This document shows, one piece after another, positions 9,401 through 18,100 of a stretch of 42,432 bases of DNA; within the stretch, counting starts at the first letter, position 1, and each line of letters begins with the position of its first letter. Both the position numbers and the translations under genes were made by a program. The DNA is from Oligoflexia bacterium (GTDB lineage: Bacteria > Bdellovibrionota > UBA1018 > CAIPTA01 > JAALKR01). Location: positions 1 through 42,432 of the forward strand of contig JAALKR010000016.1 of NCBI GenBank assembly GCA_011087955.1, in the 5' to 3' direction. The notes under the pieces were generated by a model. It saw only the letters and a program-made list of their open reading frames with translations. It made no database searches and was not told where the DNA came from.

Positions 9401-10366
9401 GGACTGGAAAGACGGCCATAGCTGTTTTTCCTTCAGTCGAACAGAAATAAATTTTGTGATTACAAATGAGAATTGTGATCCTAATAAAGTTTCGATTTGT
9501 CGAGATTGCAACCAGGTAAATAACTCTAAGAGCATTTCCTGGCTGAGCCCAAGGTTTTCATAATGTGTAGAAGTTTGCATCGTGATAATCAAAAAATTGA
9601 TGAATTGTCCAAGTTCTTCCTTGCGAGCAGGTGTGAAGTCAATCGTAGTCATTCGTGCTGTTTTGCAGGTATCGCCCACATATTCCAAATTTATAAAACG
9701 GCGAATGTTTTCAATCGCGCGCGACATAATTAAAGAGGCGAGCTCTGGATTTTGACGGCCTGAATGAGGCTTAAAAATTAACTGGATATAGCGATAGTAA
9801 TTTTTTACGTCGAGATCTGTGTGTTTTACATATCGACGAATAATATCCGAAGTTTGACTGTCGGAAGAAAAAAACTCCAAGAACTTACAGTTTCTCCAAG
9901 TTCCTGTTTCACAACCAAATGTGTAAATTGAAATAAATTGGTCTATCAGTTCACGGCCTGTGGAGGAGAGGTTACCCGTCGCGTCCACTTGGGAATCAAT
10001 TAGCTGGATGGCTGAATACTGAAAGGCCCAAAGCGCTTTAGGTAAGTCGTGCTCGATCTTTCCTTTATAAGGGTCTTCTAGGAATTGAATATTAAAAAAG
10101 AGTTTGCTTAAAGGCAGTAATGATTTTTCTTGGTGATCTGCAAGGCTAAATAATTGAACGTCAGCCGTAAGTTCTTGGAGATCTAGTGCTAAGAGCTTCG
10201 CACGCATTTCTGCAGGAGATAAGGTTGTCTTCTTAGAAATAGCTTTTACTGTCGGTACTGGGCCGAGGTGAGGCGGTACAGAGTCGTTTGGCTTAGAACT
10301 ACAAGCGGTGAGACTTAATGCTACCACTAGGCTAATCGCAAATTTTAATGGACTATGCCGAATCAT
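6455..10366 (-). CDS. Giant lipoprotein of unknown function (third gene of block, 1303 aa)
   Basis: A lipoprotein signal peptide is clear: MIRHSPLKFAISLVVALSLTAC with lipidated Cys22. I recognise no catalytic motif or named domain. The mature protein is mostly helical by composition, rich in Tyr, Phe, Leu, Glu and Lys, with a few spaced cysteines (for example GCETGTWRNC). It is colinear with the preceding 1575-aa lipoprotein: LNIKTVDLAKL (374) matches LGIQNITRSDL (483), YLVTYPNLLMFAYY (529) matches YLVTTPLMLAMSYY (639), and DCLLTLDREEHLRQ (801) matches DCLERIRKAEDHRK (916). Constant offsets of 109-115 argue for common descent. GGAG lies about ten bases before the ATG; 47 bp separate it from the gene upstream, so it is probably the last gene of a three-gene operon. 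Likely periplasmic or outer-membrane anchored. Function unknown. Confidence 0.85.
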   Translation of the reverse strand: MIRHSPLKFAISLVVALSLTACSSKPNDSVPPHLGPVPTVKAISKKTTLSPAEMRAKLLALDLQELTADVQLFSLADHQEKSLLPLSKLFFNIQFLEDPYKGKIEHDLPKALWAFQYSAIQLIDSQVDATGNLSSTGRELIDQFISIYTFGCETGTWRNCKFLEFFSSDSQTSDIIRRYVKHTDLDVKNYYRYIQLIFKPHSGRQNPELASLIMSRAIENIRRFINLEYVGDTCKTARMTTIDFTPARKEELGQFINFLIITMQTSTHYENLGLSQEMLLELFTWLQSRQIETLLGSQFSFVITKFISVRLKEKQLWPSFQSALKCQEQLAIDRLTETRSTDPSHLMLQTEQAESYTAAIWDILNFDEKILNRLNIKTVDLAKLETKDEQIYYYVASLLYQNTSFEEVLPYWESTSKDGKRMIEILDSMMRVHLIHNTLITNVSMSNIYRSEQSEKLHPSEFMHQIRGLSDGKITPLWMEYWRSVNNIRSFFEGEIDGRLSGVTGDKEIAAATAGMRDFFDYLPLNVKYLVTYPNLLMFAYYAKVLNYKEKIYIPFFRDSIEINADIILQEYLKGTLSPIFRFTNYEGDNDGIDQVEVMYSIYFAMQLNLFELYGVDPLDWFKRFVDSYLLPKKEVLRDWSKKLRGNLGRSGPNKEKSVTLYTSTMEECKQVKNFREGRTYRPILTKISPKQAFRWTFRGRLSQRSSNLAKLSEVLGGNANYKSAVPEALEIIRSDVDPHLSAILLIKNIMSKVFKGAKIKGKLTTFNDMLPLINDEVEAITSIRNEIIQSSNILDSTITDCLLTLDREEHLRQAELLQMELEFIRIVYIALDALNNLEHENKPILQLRNEYPDARIWSEPFFTELPDAGYLYSSINVLLNEKSHYTKAFTAISGYEKNFEPLIGIDNRGSYFLSYYGYDVAIRFANYLKHGFNEMGVSLEADMIEVEYPTTYKEFYADFVNWRRGKDDWQRKIDFMPSSELSFEQNLKNFQTGAILYITNSDGSELGIYKWTSFYDWQFSVSQQIRRLIQSRVAAHRLKFESEIDPKKRALCDDACIAKEKNQMRIQSKSILDLSKRAIKHVSINGMTDFDLKLLEHYDDNTFYGLRKGPTYLFSEYNASGVPIIIEMADDAYTYMTAYHLGKYSEYRGIRPGAEKSSSDKPEDDSTNLTNLIFHQRMNYWSKAKTFYKTLERQERELLLDIDPEVLSYINFSVTWRIQTEIRLIEAFEDAIEDYEINHMAGAKPLWFRTSLDPYFSTSILRGKVRSDYHSKIRDFNDKTRGIFLPKEFVGDFNWETIEIER

Positions 10367-10413
10367 GCACTAATACTCCAAATCTCGTTCACTTTCACTG
10401 GGCGAGAGAAAGG

Positions 10414-13400
10414 CTACTCCTCGCTTCTTTCTGCTGCTCTCACTGTTTCTGTACGGCGCGCATTACGCTCGCGAGCTCTTCGTAAATCTGAATCCAGTTT
10501 CCAAGCCTCATAGCGAACATCACAATCTTGATCTGCGTCTTTTAGAGTTGTTTGCGTCGAAGCTTGTAGCTGCTTGAAGTCTGGATCATTTTCTGTCGGT
10601 AAGGCTTCACAAGCAGACTCCGCTACGAAGAAGCTTCTGGCCTTATTATAGAAGCCAGCCTTCACTGATTCTGGATCATCGCGAAGATAGAGGAATGAAT
10701 CTAAGCGTGATTCCTGATTTCCTTCTTTTCGAGTTTTAATTGGTACATATCTCCAAAGTGAAGGTCTCTCTAGACCATCACTGTTAACATCGGCCTCAAC
10801 AAAACGTTTGTTATCAAAATCATAGAAGGATGAGTCTGGAGAATTCTTATCTTTGCGCTGAAAGACAATTTGACCCAGGTCTGTCTTCGAGTCTTCAAGA
10901 TCCATAATATGTTCTTCAATTGACTCTGCACGACGTAAATGCTGCAAGATTGGTCTACGCACACGGTCTCGTTGCGTTTGTAGGACTGAATCGTTGAGCT
11001 CAAATAAGTGGTGCTCCGGCTTAAAATTATCTTTAATCGATCCACGGAAAACGCTAGCAAAGAAAGCAGAACCGTCGAGACGGTCTTTTTCAACGTACTC
11101 TAGCTTTGAGCCTCTACGCACAACGGCCCATGTTCGGGTAAAATTTCTTTGAAAGAATTTATCAAAGAAGGTCCAATCTTGAGAATCTTCTTTATCTTCC
11201 AGTTTAAACTGTCTTCCTACGTACTGGTGCAATCGACCTTCACGATTAATCCAGTTCAAGATCTCAATATCGTTTTCGTCCAAACGAAAGAAATCGGCAA
11301 ATTTTATGAAATAGTCGACTACATCTTTTGCTTTCACTGCAAAGATTTCACAACCAGGCTCTGCACCTTTCATTGTGCGATAGCCAAATTCATCCAGTGG
11401 GCAAAGCGAACGCTCACCTTGTGTGATCTCAATTGATCCTAGCTGGAACATACGAATTAGGTAGCTTAAGCGCTTCGGAATATACTTTAAGTCCGAACCG
11501 GATGGGCTATGCCATGAGACATACTGTATGCCCTCACGCTCGTCACCGGCGAACTGACCCATGGCCTCTTTAAGGAATGCAGTTTGCGAAGCATTTTCTG
11601 GGTAATACACTTCATTCGAAGCTGTGTCCTTATAAAGATGGTCATTGGCTAACTCGTCAATTGTCAGCATCGGAATATATAGATCGGGGGCAATAGGCAC
11701 TCGCTGATTTGAAGTGCGTCTGGCTTCGTATTCTGCCTCAGAAATGAGGTCAGCCGAAAAGTCAGCTTCCGCTGCATCCATATCCAAAGTTTGAAGCTGA
11801 CGACGAATCCTTACAAGTGTGTCCCATCTTGATTGTACGAAACGATCTGGGTAAATCTTATTTTTGCGCTTAATTTCTCTCTTATCGTAACTATAGAGAT
11901 CTGTTCCTGTAACAAAGAAGCCAAGCTCCTTTTGTAATCCACCGGGAAGCGTAGTCATAATTTCTTGGTGATTATGAATTCCAATGAAAGCACTTAACGC
12001 ATTCCTCAGCCACGGGGTGAAATTATCCGCCTTCAGCTCTTCCTTATGGAAGATTGTAACTGCTGGATTCTGCGTTATATCTGCATTGAAGAGGACGTGG
12101 GTGATGTCAAGCATACGACTTTTCGCATCGGCAAATCCATGCTCATCAATATAGGCTTGGTCTTTACCATCAATAGCAGCCGCATACCACTCATTCACTT
12201 TCGTTTCCAAAAGAGCTCTACCTGCGTTCAAAACGTCTAATGGTTCTGCAAGGGGTGTGACCTCAATCTTTCCACTTTGAGGTGCAACGCTTAGTAGAGA
12301 AATTGCCGCATGTGCATCTCGATAATAATCAAGGTTCGCATCATACAATATCTTTTTTCGATGGTCTTCTGCCTTACGAATTCGCTCTAGACAATCGCGT
12401 TCCTGGCTGACAATCATTTTATCAATATCGATAATACGACGCATGACTTGACGAGTTAGATCGTAGTATTCCTCCAATTCATTATTAATAGTGCTTTTGA
12501 TGGAATTTTTGACCGCCTCTTTTTCCGGTGAAAGCTCATATTTTTCCGAATCTAAATGGCGATACGCGATTTTCATTAAATCCCGGACATAGCGAATTTC
12601 TTGCTGCCAGTAACGGAAATAGCCAAGTCGACCATAGACTTTGGTCATATGATCCAAGAAGGAATCATCACCAACAAGAGTATTAGAGTAGAGCTTATCT
12701 ACAGAGAAATCCATAGGCGTAGTATAAGGGTTTTTACAGGCTGCCGAGAAGCGACCCACGTGATCCTGTACTTGGAGTAACTTATCCAGATCTGTAATTT
12801 GATCTCGGAAAGATCCTTTAAAGAACTTCAATACGTCGTGGAATAAGCGTTCAAAGAAGAGGTACTCATTGGCAAGTTCTGGATGATCGGCATTTACCAA
12901 GTGTGGGTACTTCGCCTTTAGCTTCGCAAGCATTTGCTGGTCTTCTTTTCGGATATCAAACGGGATAAACTCAAAAAGACCAGAACGGAAAGCTAAATCA
13001 AACGATTGTTGCTTCTGGAAATCGTCCATGCGAAACCAGTCAGAACCATAGCGGAAGAATAGAATCATTTTCGAACGTGGGTTAAAGAAGGTAGATAGTG
13101 CATTGGAGCTATCAATAGATAGGGTTTGGTCCTGCCCCGGCATCCAAGCAAATGTCACTACAATATTGTTTTCTGACTTTGCCATATAATAAGACATGGC
13201 TAGCATGAGTGGAGTAGTTACCAAGTAATCGATATGTGAGTTTAGCTTTTCTGTCGAAAGCTGTGTTTTCAGCTTTTTATAGTATTCAGCGACCTTTTTC
13301 TCTTCGTCATTACGAGCACCTTGTCCGTATTTCGAGTTATACGCCTGAATCAAGAAGTCATTGAGGAAGCTAATTCGCTTCTTCATAATTCTCCACTCTG

Positions 13401-15141
13401 AATCAGTAGAAGTATGCAAGTCATCGGCGACATCTTGGAAGAGGTCACCAGTCAAAGAATTATATTTCTTGTAGAAGAAACGAATCGATCGCCCTAGGTT
13501 CATCTGCGTTGTACGTAATAGGTATGCGATTTGCACCTTTACGTAGTTATCCATGAACTGCATGAATTCCATAGGAGTGATGCCTTCCATGCGGTTAAAA
13601 TATTCTCGTGCAAGATCCATATCTAGGCGCTCGTAGAAAATACCGTCAATGATATAATAAGCAAGGTCAGAACGAGTTATATTCTGAATGCCTAAGTTCT
13701 TCATGATATGTGGCTTAGTTGAAATAAAGTCCAATGCATAGACGTAGGATAAGTCGCGCACCGCAATTAGCTCAGTGTTCGTGAGCTGAGATATTTTGGC
13801 CAGTTCAATTTGTGCTTCTTTTTGGATGCGAGGCTCTTCATCTCTAACATAGTTAGAGATGAGAGTTTCTAAATTTTTCCGTTGGTCTGCACAGCTAATG
13901 AAGTCTTTAATAATTAAGTTAAGGTTAGGGTTCTCCTCTTCACCACCGGTGTAATAGGCATATGGTTTAGCATCGATCAAGTAATCACAGTACTCCGCAG
14001 AGTTTGCTGACTTGAGTAATCGAAGTGCGTCTCCAAGAAAATTCTGCCGAGTGCGGTATTCAGCGGCACGTTTTTCCTTCTCCGTTGCACTCAAAGATTG
14101 GAACCAAAGTGCATAGTCTTTTGTATAGCGAATATACTTGAGGTAGTAGTCAAGGTATTGAGAACCATTTAGACCACGATTGCCTAGTAGGAAATAATTA
14201 AAATATGCATTTGTCTCGGCAAAATATTGATCTTGCGCGTCCTTGCGCGCGCTAATGCAGTCTTTCCTAATTTTTTTACGAGTACGGACAATTGTGTACT
14301 CATATGTACATTCACTGGGATTAGCATTTTTTATAGAAGTAAAATCCGATATAGTCTGACTGGTTGCATGGAACTGAGCCTTGGCAGCAAGGAGACGCCT
14401 CTCCTGATTGTCTGCCATAGCAGTCATAAGCTTAACCGCCATATTGTCGCTAAGGTAAAAATCAGCGTTTGTACAACCCTTTAGCTCAGCATCACAATAG
14501 CGAAAAATTTGTGCTTCTAGTTGATTGAGATAAAAGAGTGTCGCTGAGTCTTCTGGATACTCCGTAACCATAACATTCAATGCTTGATTAAATAGGTGAT
14601 AAGCATCTCCCATTTCACGAGAACTCGCTGACCTGCGATTGCTAATAAATCGCTGCTTGAGAATATAAGGCGCAGTTGTCCGGAGCATGGTAATTAGGCC
14701 TCTGCGATTTTCCTCACGTGCGGCGACTAAATCGTCATAGTTATCATCCGGATTGGCTTCATCGGATTCCGAACTGGCTGCATCGGATTCCGAGTTGGTT
14801 CCACTGGATGCTGAGTTCAAAAGCGCAAGAGTAGGTTTTGCCTTTATGGTCTCGATTTTTGCAGAAATCTCAAATCGCTGCTCACGAATCTGTCTCAAAG
14901 ATAGGGATTTATACGGAATAGAAGCAATTCCTGATTTTTCTATCAGAGTCAGGCGAGAACCGGAAACCGTAGCCGCTGATTCCAATAGAGCACTCAGATT
15001 TTGTCCGCCCGAGGAACCGATGGACAAGGCGCCTTTATGCCTTGGTCGGTGAGCTTCTTTTGAATTACAAGCGGCGAGTCCAAAGGTGAGGACTAGAGCA
15101 CTTGCGACTGCTTTGATTAGTTTCGCATTAAGATATTGCAT
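10414..15141 (-). CDS. Giant lipoprotein of unknown function (second gene of block, 1575 aa)
   Basis: The start is ATG at 15141: the sequence MQYLNAKLIKAVASALVLTF then GLAAC gives a textbook lipobox with Cys25, and GAGGA lies about ten bases upstream. A longer frame reaching 15270 would overlap the preceding gene and put 43 unrelated residues before the signal. Behind the lipid anchor comes a Ser/Glu/Asp-rich linker (around residues 115-140, encoded partly by a 21-bp repeat). The rest is long, helix-rich and Tyr-rich, ending in a charged Arg/Glu tail. No HExxH, serine-protease, kinase or glycosidase motif is visible, and I do not recognise the family. It is a distant paralogue of the following 1303-aa lipoprotein. 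Only 20 bp separate it from the metalloprotease gene upstream, so the two are almost surely co-transcribed and perhaps co-translated. Confidence 0.87.
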   Translation of the reverse strand: MQYLNAKLIKAVASALVLTFGLAACNSKEAHRPRHKGALSIGSSGGQNLSALLESAATVSGSRLTLIEKSGIASIPYKSLSLRQIREQRFEISAKIETIKAKPTLALLNSASSGTNSESDAASSESDEANPDDNYDDLVAAREENRRGLITMLRTTAPYILKQRFISNRRSASSREMGDAYHLFNQALNVMVTEYPEDSATLFYLNQLEAQIFRYCDAELKGCTNADFYLSDNMAVKLMTAMADNQERRLLAAKAQFHATSQTISDFTSIKNANPSECTYEYTIVRTRKKIRKDCISARKDAQDQYFAETNAYFNYFLLGNRGLNGSQYLDYYLKYIRYTKDYALWFQSLSATEKEKRAAEYRTRQNFLGDALRLLKSANSAEYCDYLIDAKPYAYYTGGEEENPNLNLIIKDFISCADQRKNLETLISNYVRDEEPRIQKEAQIELAKISQLTNTELIAVRDLSYVYALDFISTKPHIMKNLGIQNITRSDLAYYIIDGIFYERLDMDLAREYFNRMEGITPMEFMQFMDNYVKVQIAYLLRTTQMNLGRSIRFFYKKYNSLTGDLFQDVADDLHTSTDSEWRIMKKRISFLNDFLIQAYNSKYGQGARNDEEKKVAEYYKKLKTQLSTEKLNSHIDYLVTTPLMLAMSYYMAKSENNIVVTFAWMPGQDQTLSIDSSNALSTFFNPRSKMILFFRYGSDWFRMDDFQKQQSFDLAFRSGLFEFIPFDIRKEDQQMLAKLKAKYPHLVNADHPELANEYLFFERLFHDVLKFFKGSFRDQITDLDKLLQVQDHVGRFSAACKNPYTTPMDFSVDKLYSNTLVGDDSFLDHMTKVYGRLGYFRYWQQEIRYVRDLMKIAYRHLDSEKYELSPEKEAVKNSIKSTINNELEEYYDLTRQVMRRIIDIDKMIVSQERDCLERIRKAEDHRKKILYDANLDYYRDAHAAISLLSVAPQSGKIEVTPLAEPLDVLNAGRALLETKVNEWYAAAIDGKDQAYIDEHGFADAKSRMLDITHVLFNADITQNPAVTIFHKEELKADNFTPWLRNALSAFIGIHNHQEIMTTLPGGLQKELGFFVTGTDLYSYDKREIKRKNKIYPDRFVQSRWDTLVRIRRQLQTLDMDAAEADFSADLISEAEYEARRTSNQRVPIAPDLYIPMLTIDELANDHLYKDTASNEVYYPENASQTAFLKEAMGQFAGDEREGIQYVSWHSPSGSDLKYIPKRLSYLIRMFQLGSIEITQGERSLCPLDEFGYRTMKGAEPGCEIFAVKAKDVVDYFIKFADFFRLDENDIEILNWINREGRLHQYVGRQFKLEDKEDSQDWTFFDKFFQRNFTRTWAVVRRGSKLEYVEKDRLDGSAFFASVFRGSIKDNFKPEHHLFELNDSVLQTQRDRVRRPILQHLRRAESIEEHIMDLEDSKTDLGQIVFQRKDKNSPDSSFYDFDNKRFVEADVNSDGLERPSLWRYVPIKTRKEGNQESRLDSFLYLRDDPESVKAGFYNKARSFFVAESACEALPTENDPDFKQLQASTQTTLKDADQDCDVRYEAWKLDSDLRRARERNARRTETVRAAERSEE
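14754..14795. repeat. 21-bp tandem repeat in the Ser/Asp-rich linker
   Basis: Two 21-bp units (14754-14774, 14775-14795) share the core CATCGGATTCCGA. On the minus strand they encode a repeated heptapeptide of the type SESDxAx in the flexible linker of the 1575-aa lipoprotein, about 90-115 residues after its lipidated cysteine. Confidence 0.85.
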
Positions 15142-15161
15142 CGTTTTGTTGTCCTCGCTAA

Positions 15162-18100
15162 TTACTGTAGATCTTTTTCCATGTAATCCAACATGTCTAG
15201 GAACATGTAGCCGTTCATGGCGGAAGCTGCCATTACCAGCACTTTCTGACCCCGTAGAGCTGCTGTACAAGCGTTTGGATCTGGTTTCGTGTTGAGCACT
15301 TTTAATCCATCGGCGCCTTCATTAGCCTCATACAAATCGAAATATGTACGTACGGATTCATGGAATTCATTACGAGACGTTTCGTGTTCATAAATCGTAT
15401 CTGGAAAGTCGAATCCAGGGAATTTCTTCTTTGAGATACTGTCATTGAAGTAGTACTTTAGGCCGGAACGTTCTTTGCCTTCAATGCAAGCCTTCATTGT
15501 CTTATAGTAACGAGATTCGAGCGTCCTTCGCACGGAGTGAGTCTTCAGACGATCGAAATAATCATCTTCGTAATCCAGTTTGATAATCCAGTAGTAACCA
15601 CCAGACTTTGAATACCAACGGATGTCAGAATATGGCAGAATCAAAGAACCAGACGGTGGGATTATAATCGTTCGGTTTTCCCGATACATATAGATTTCGG
15701 GAATTTGCTCCGAACCACGACCCCAGAGGTTATAGATTGAGCCTTTGAACTTACGAACTTTTTGCTCATTCGTCTTGTCTCGTAGTGCATTAATTTCAAC
15801 CGCTGCCCAATTGTATTTATAATTCGCTTGTGAACGCAGGTTCTTCGTATATTGCGTTGGCACGTCCAGGGCATCGTTGGAAAAATAATTGAATGGGAGT
15901 AGGAATCCAAGAGTTTGAACTGCTTTACCAATAGCAGTACGCTTAGATTGGCCGATATTAGCGAATGTTATGTTTTGTGCCACCGTACCAGCAAGGGCCT
16001 CTGTATACTCCTTGGGGTAAAGCGTATTCATTAAGAACATACCGTCGTTACTCGTATACTGCGTAATCGGAAATACCCAGCCTGCCCAAGATACGTATGG
16101 GAATGGAAGAGTAAGAGTATAGAGTGCAGGAGTCTTGATTGGCATACGTGAAAGCTCTTTCCACTTACCAAAGGCAGCGCCCCAGCTCATACGGCCTTCA
16201 CCACCGAAAATTGAGTAGGAGATATAGCGATCAAAACGGTCGATGAAATTATAGTCCGGACCAGACATCTGCAAATAATCATTTAACTCGCTGATAAATA
16301 ATTTTGAAGCCTGACAGAGAGATTTAATTTCCTGCGATTCTGGTGTGTCAGAGTGGAACAATTCGTAAAGTGCTGGGTTATCAATTTCAGCGCGGTCTAC
16401 ACCATCTTGGCACGCTTTAGAGAATTGCAAGAAGGTCTTAATCTTTTTATTTTCACCTACGCCGTTGAGGACGTAAGCAATTTCAGAATCGAATTTTTGG
16501 CGCATGTAATCGTAAAAAACTCGTGCGCGACCAAAAGTGCGCAGTGAGTTCACCCATAAACGGTACTGCTGCCAAGATGGATGTTCGGACTCTTTTCCGT
16601 CTGTAAAGGCATAAATTGATTTTGTGATCTGTGCTTTATAGTCATCTAAATAGGACTGAGTCAGCGTCAAGGCATCATAGCCACGATCCCAACGATTACA
16701 GTATGGATCATAGGACATTGAAGCCGTGAAATCGTTACAGTGAGGAAAATAGGAAAGCTTATATGGTTCAGATTGAGCGTTTATCATGATCTTATTTTGT
16801 GCCCGTAATTCTTCTTCTGCAGTTCGCATGTCCGGCACGATCATTTCTTTTTCGCTCTGGGAGCACTGATTAAAATCTGTAAGTGATGCAGACTGTGGAT
16901 TTATACCTTTATCTAAACTACAGTCATTGTAAGTGACTCGTACAAGTTGCTTATGGATAATGCCGTCCTCACCAAGCTTGGCAAATTTGAAATCAGTATC
17001 AGCAGCGGCTACCTTTACTGCATCATTTGGAATTGCCGGGTACTCCTGGTTATAGAGGTAACGAAGTACTAACTCATCCATCGGGCCGGGCTTGAGGTCA
17101 TCGTAGTCAGTGATAACGTCTGTGACGCCGTTCTTATAACCCATAACCGTAGTGTAGTTTATCATGTCATGGTTTTTGGCACGATCGATAAGGCCGCCTT
17201 TGCCATCTAGGTATTTACTAGGAACTGTTCCGCGCTCTGGCAGTATGTTTTCCTTAAAGTTGTGACCCAAGCCAATCATATGGCCCACTTCGTGGAGGAG
17301 TAGGTCTTTGGCAAATGGGCGAAGTGCTTCAATTTTGTTTTTGCCGTAGCGTTCAAAACCCATTTGGTATTGTAGAGCTACCTGGCTAGCTTTACGGTCC
17401 ATATCAAAGGCGGCGGCACTCACTCCCGTACCAGCAATTGTCTTACCTAGATGTTCAGCAGCAACGGCTTTGGTAAGGGGTAGGCCTTTGCTAATAAATG
17501 CTTCTTTCTCCTTTGGCGAGCGGAATGGAAGACTGTCAGCAGACTCTTTGAGCGTAGGAAATCCAATTAATTTTTGGAAATTATCAAAATTGAAAAATTC
17601 CTGTCGAGATGGATAATTTCTATGCTCGTGGTGAAATTTGTTTGCTTGGGCGATAAAATCTTTGGCCAAGATGTCCACATAGCCATTTTCACCGTTTAGA
17701 GCACGAGTCACTTCGCTAAGCTGACGGGCAATGTCAGTGTTAATGTTAAGTCTATCAAGCAGATTATTTCCACCTTGAGCAATGGATAAATCGACAGAGC
17801 GGTCGTCTACTGTAATCATGAGCCTTCCGTCTGGAATACTGTTGCCAGAACCAGTTTCGAAACGATAACGCTCTAAATCCTCAAAAATTGCGGCTTCTGA
17901 GTGTTCCATGATCAAGGAACGAACTGGATTGTGAGAAGCAAAATCAGAGGCGTCGTTAAAGACCTTTTCCATCGCCTCCAAGCGAGCCGTCATGTCCTGC
18001 GGAAGCGCTTCCATCAAGTTCTTATAATGGAGCAAGGATTCTCGCTTAGAGCGAAGGGCCTCACGAACCATTTCGCGTGCATCCTCACGACTTGGAGTTT

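Noticed and set aside
14227-14484. Forward-strand ORFs inside the minus-strand lipoprotein block
   Set aside because: All are shadows of the long minus-strand frames; they lack ribosome-binding sites and coherent domains.
15142-15270. Longer start for the 1575-aa lipoprotein
   Set aside because: It would overlap the metalloprotease gene and place 43 residues before a perfect lipoprotein signal peptide; ATG 15141 has its own Shine-Dalgarno.
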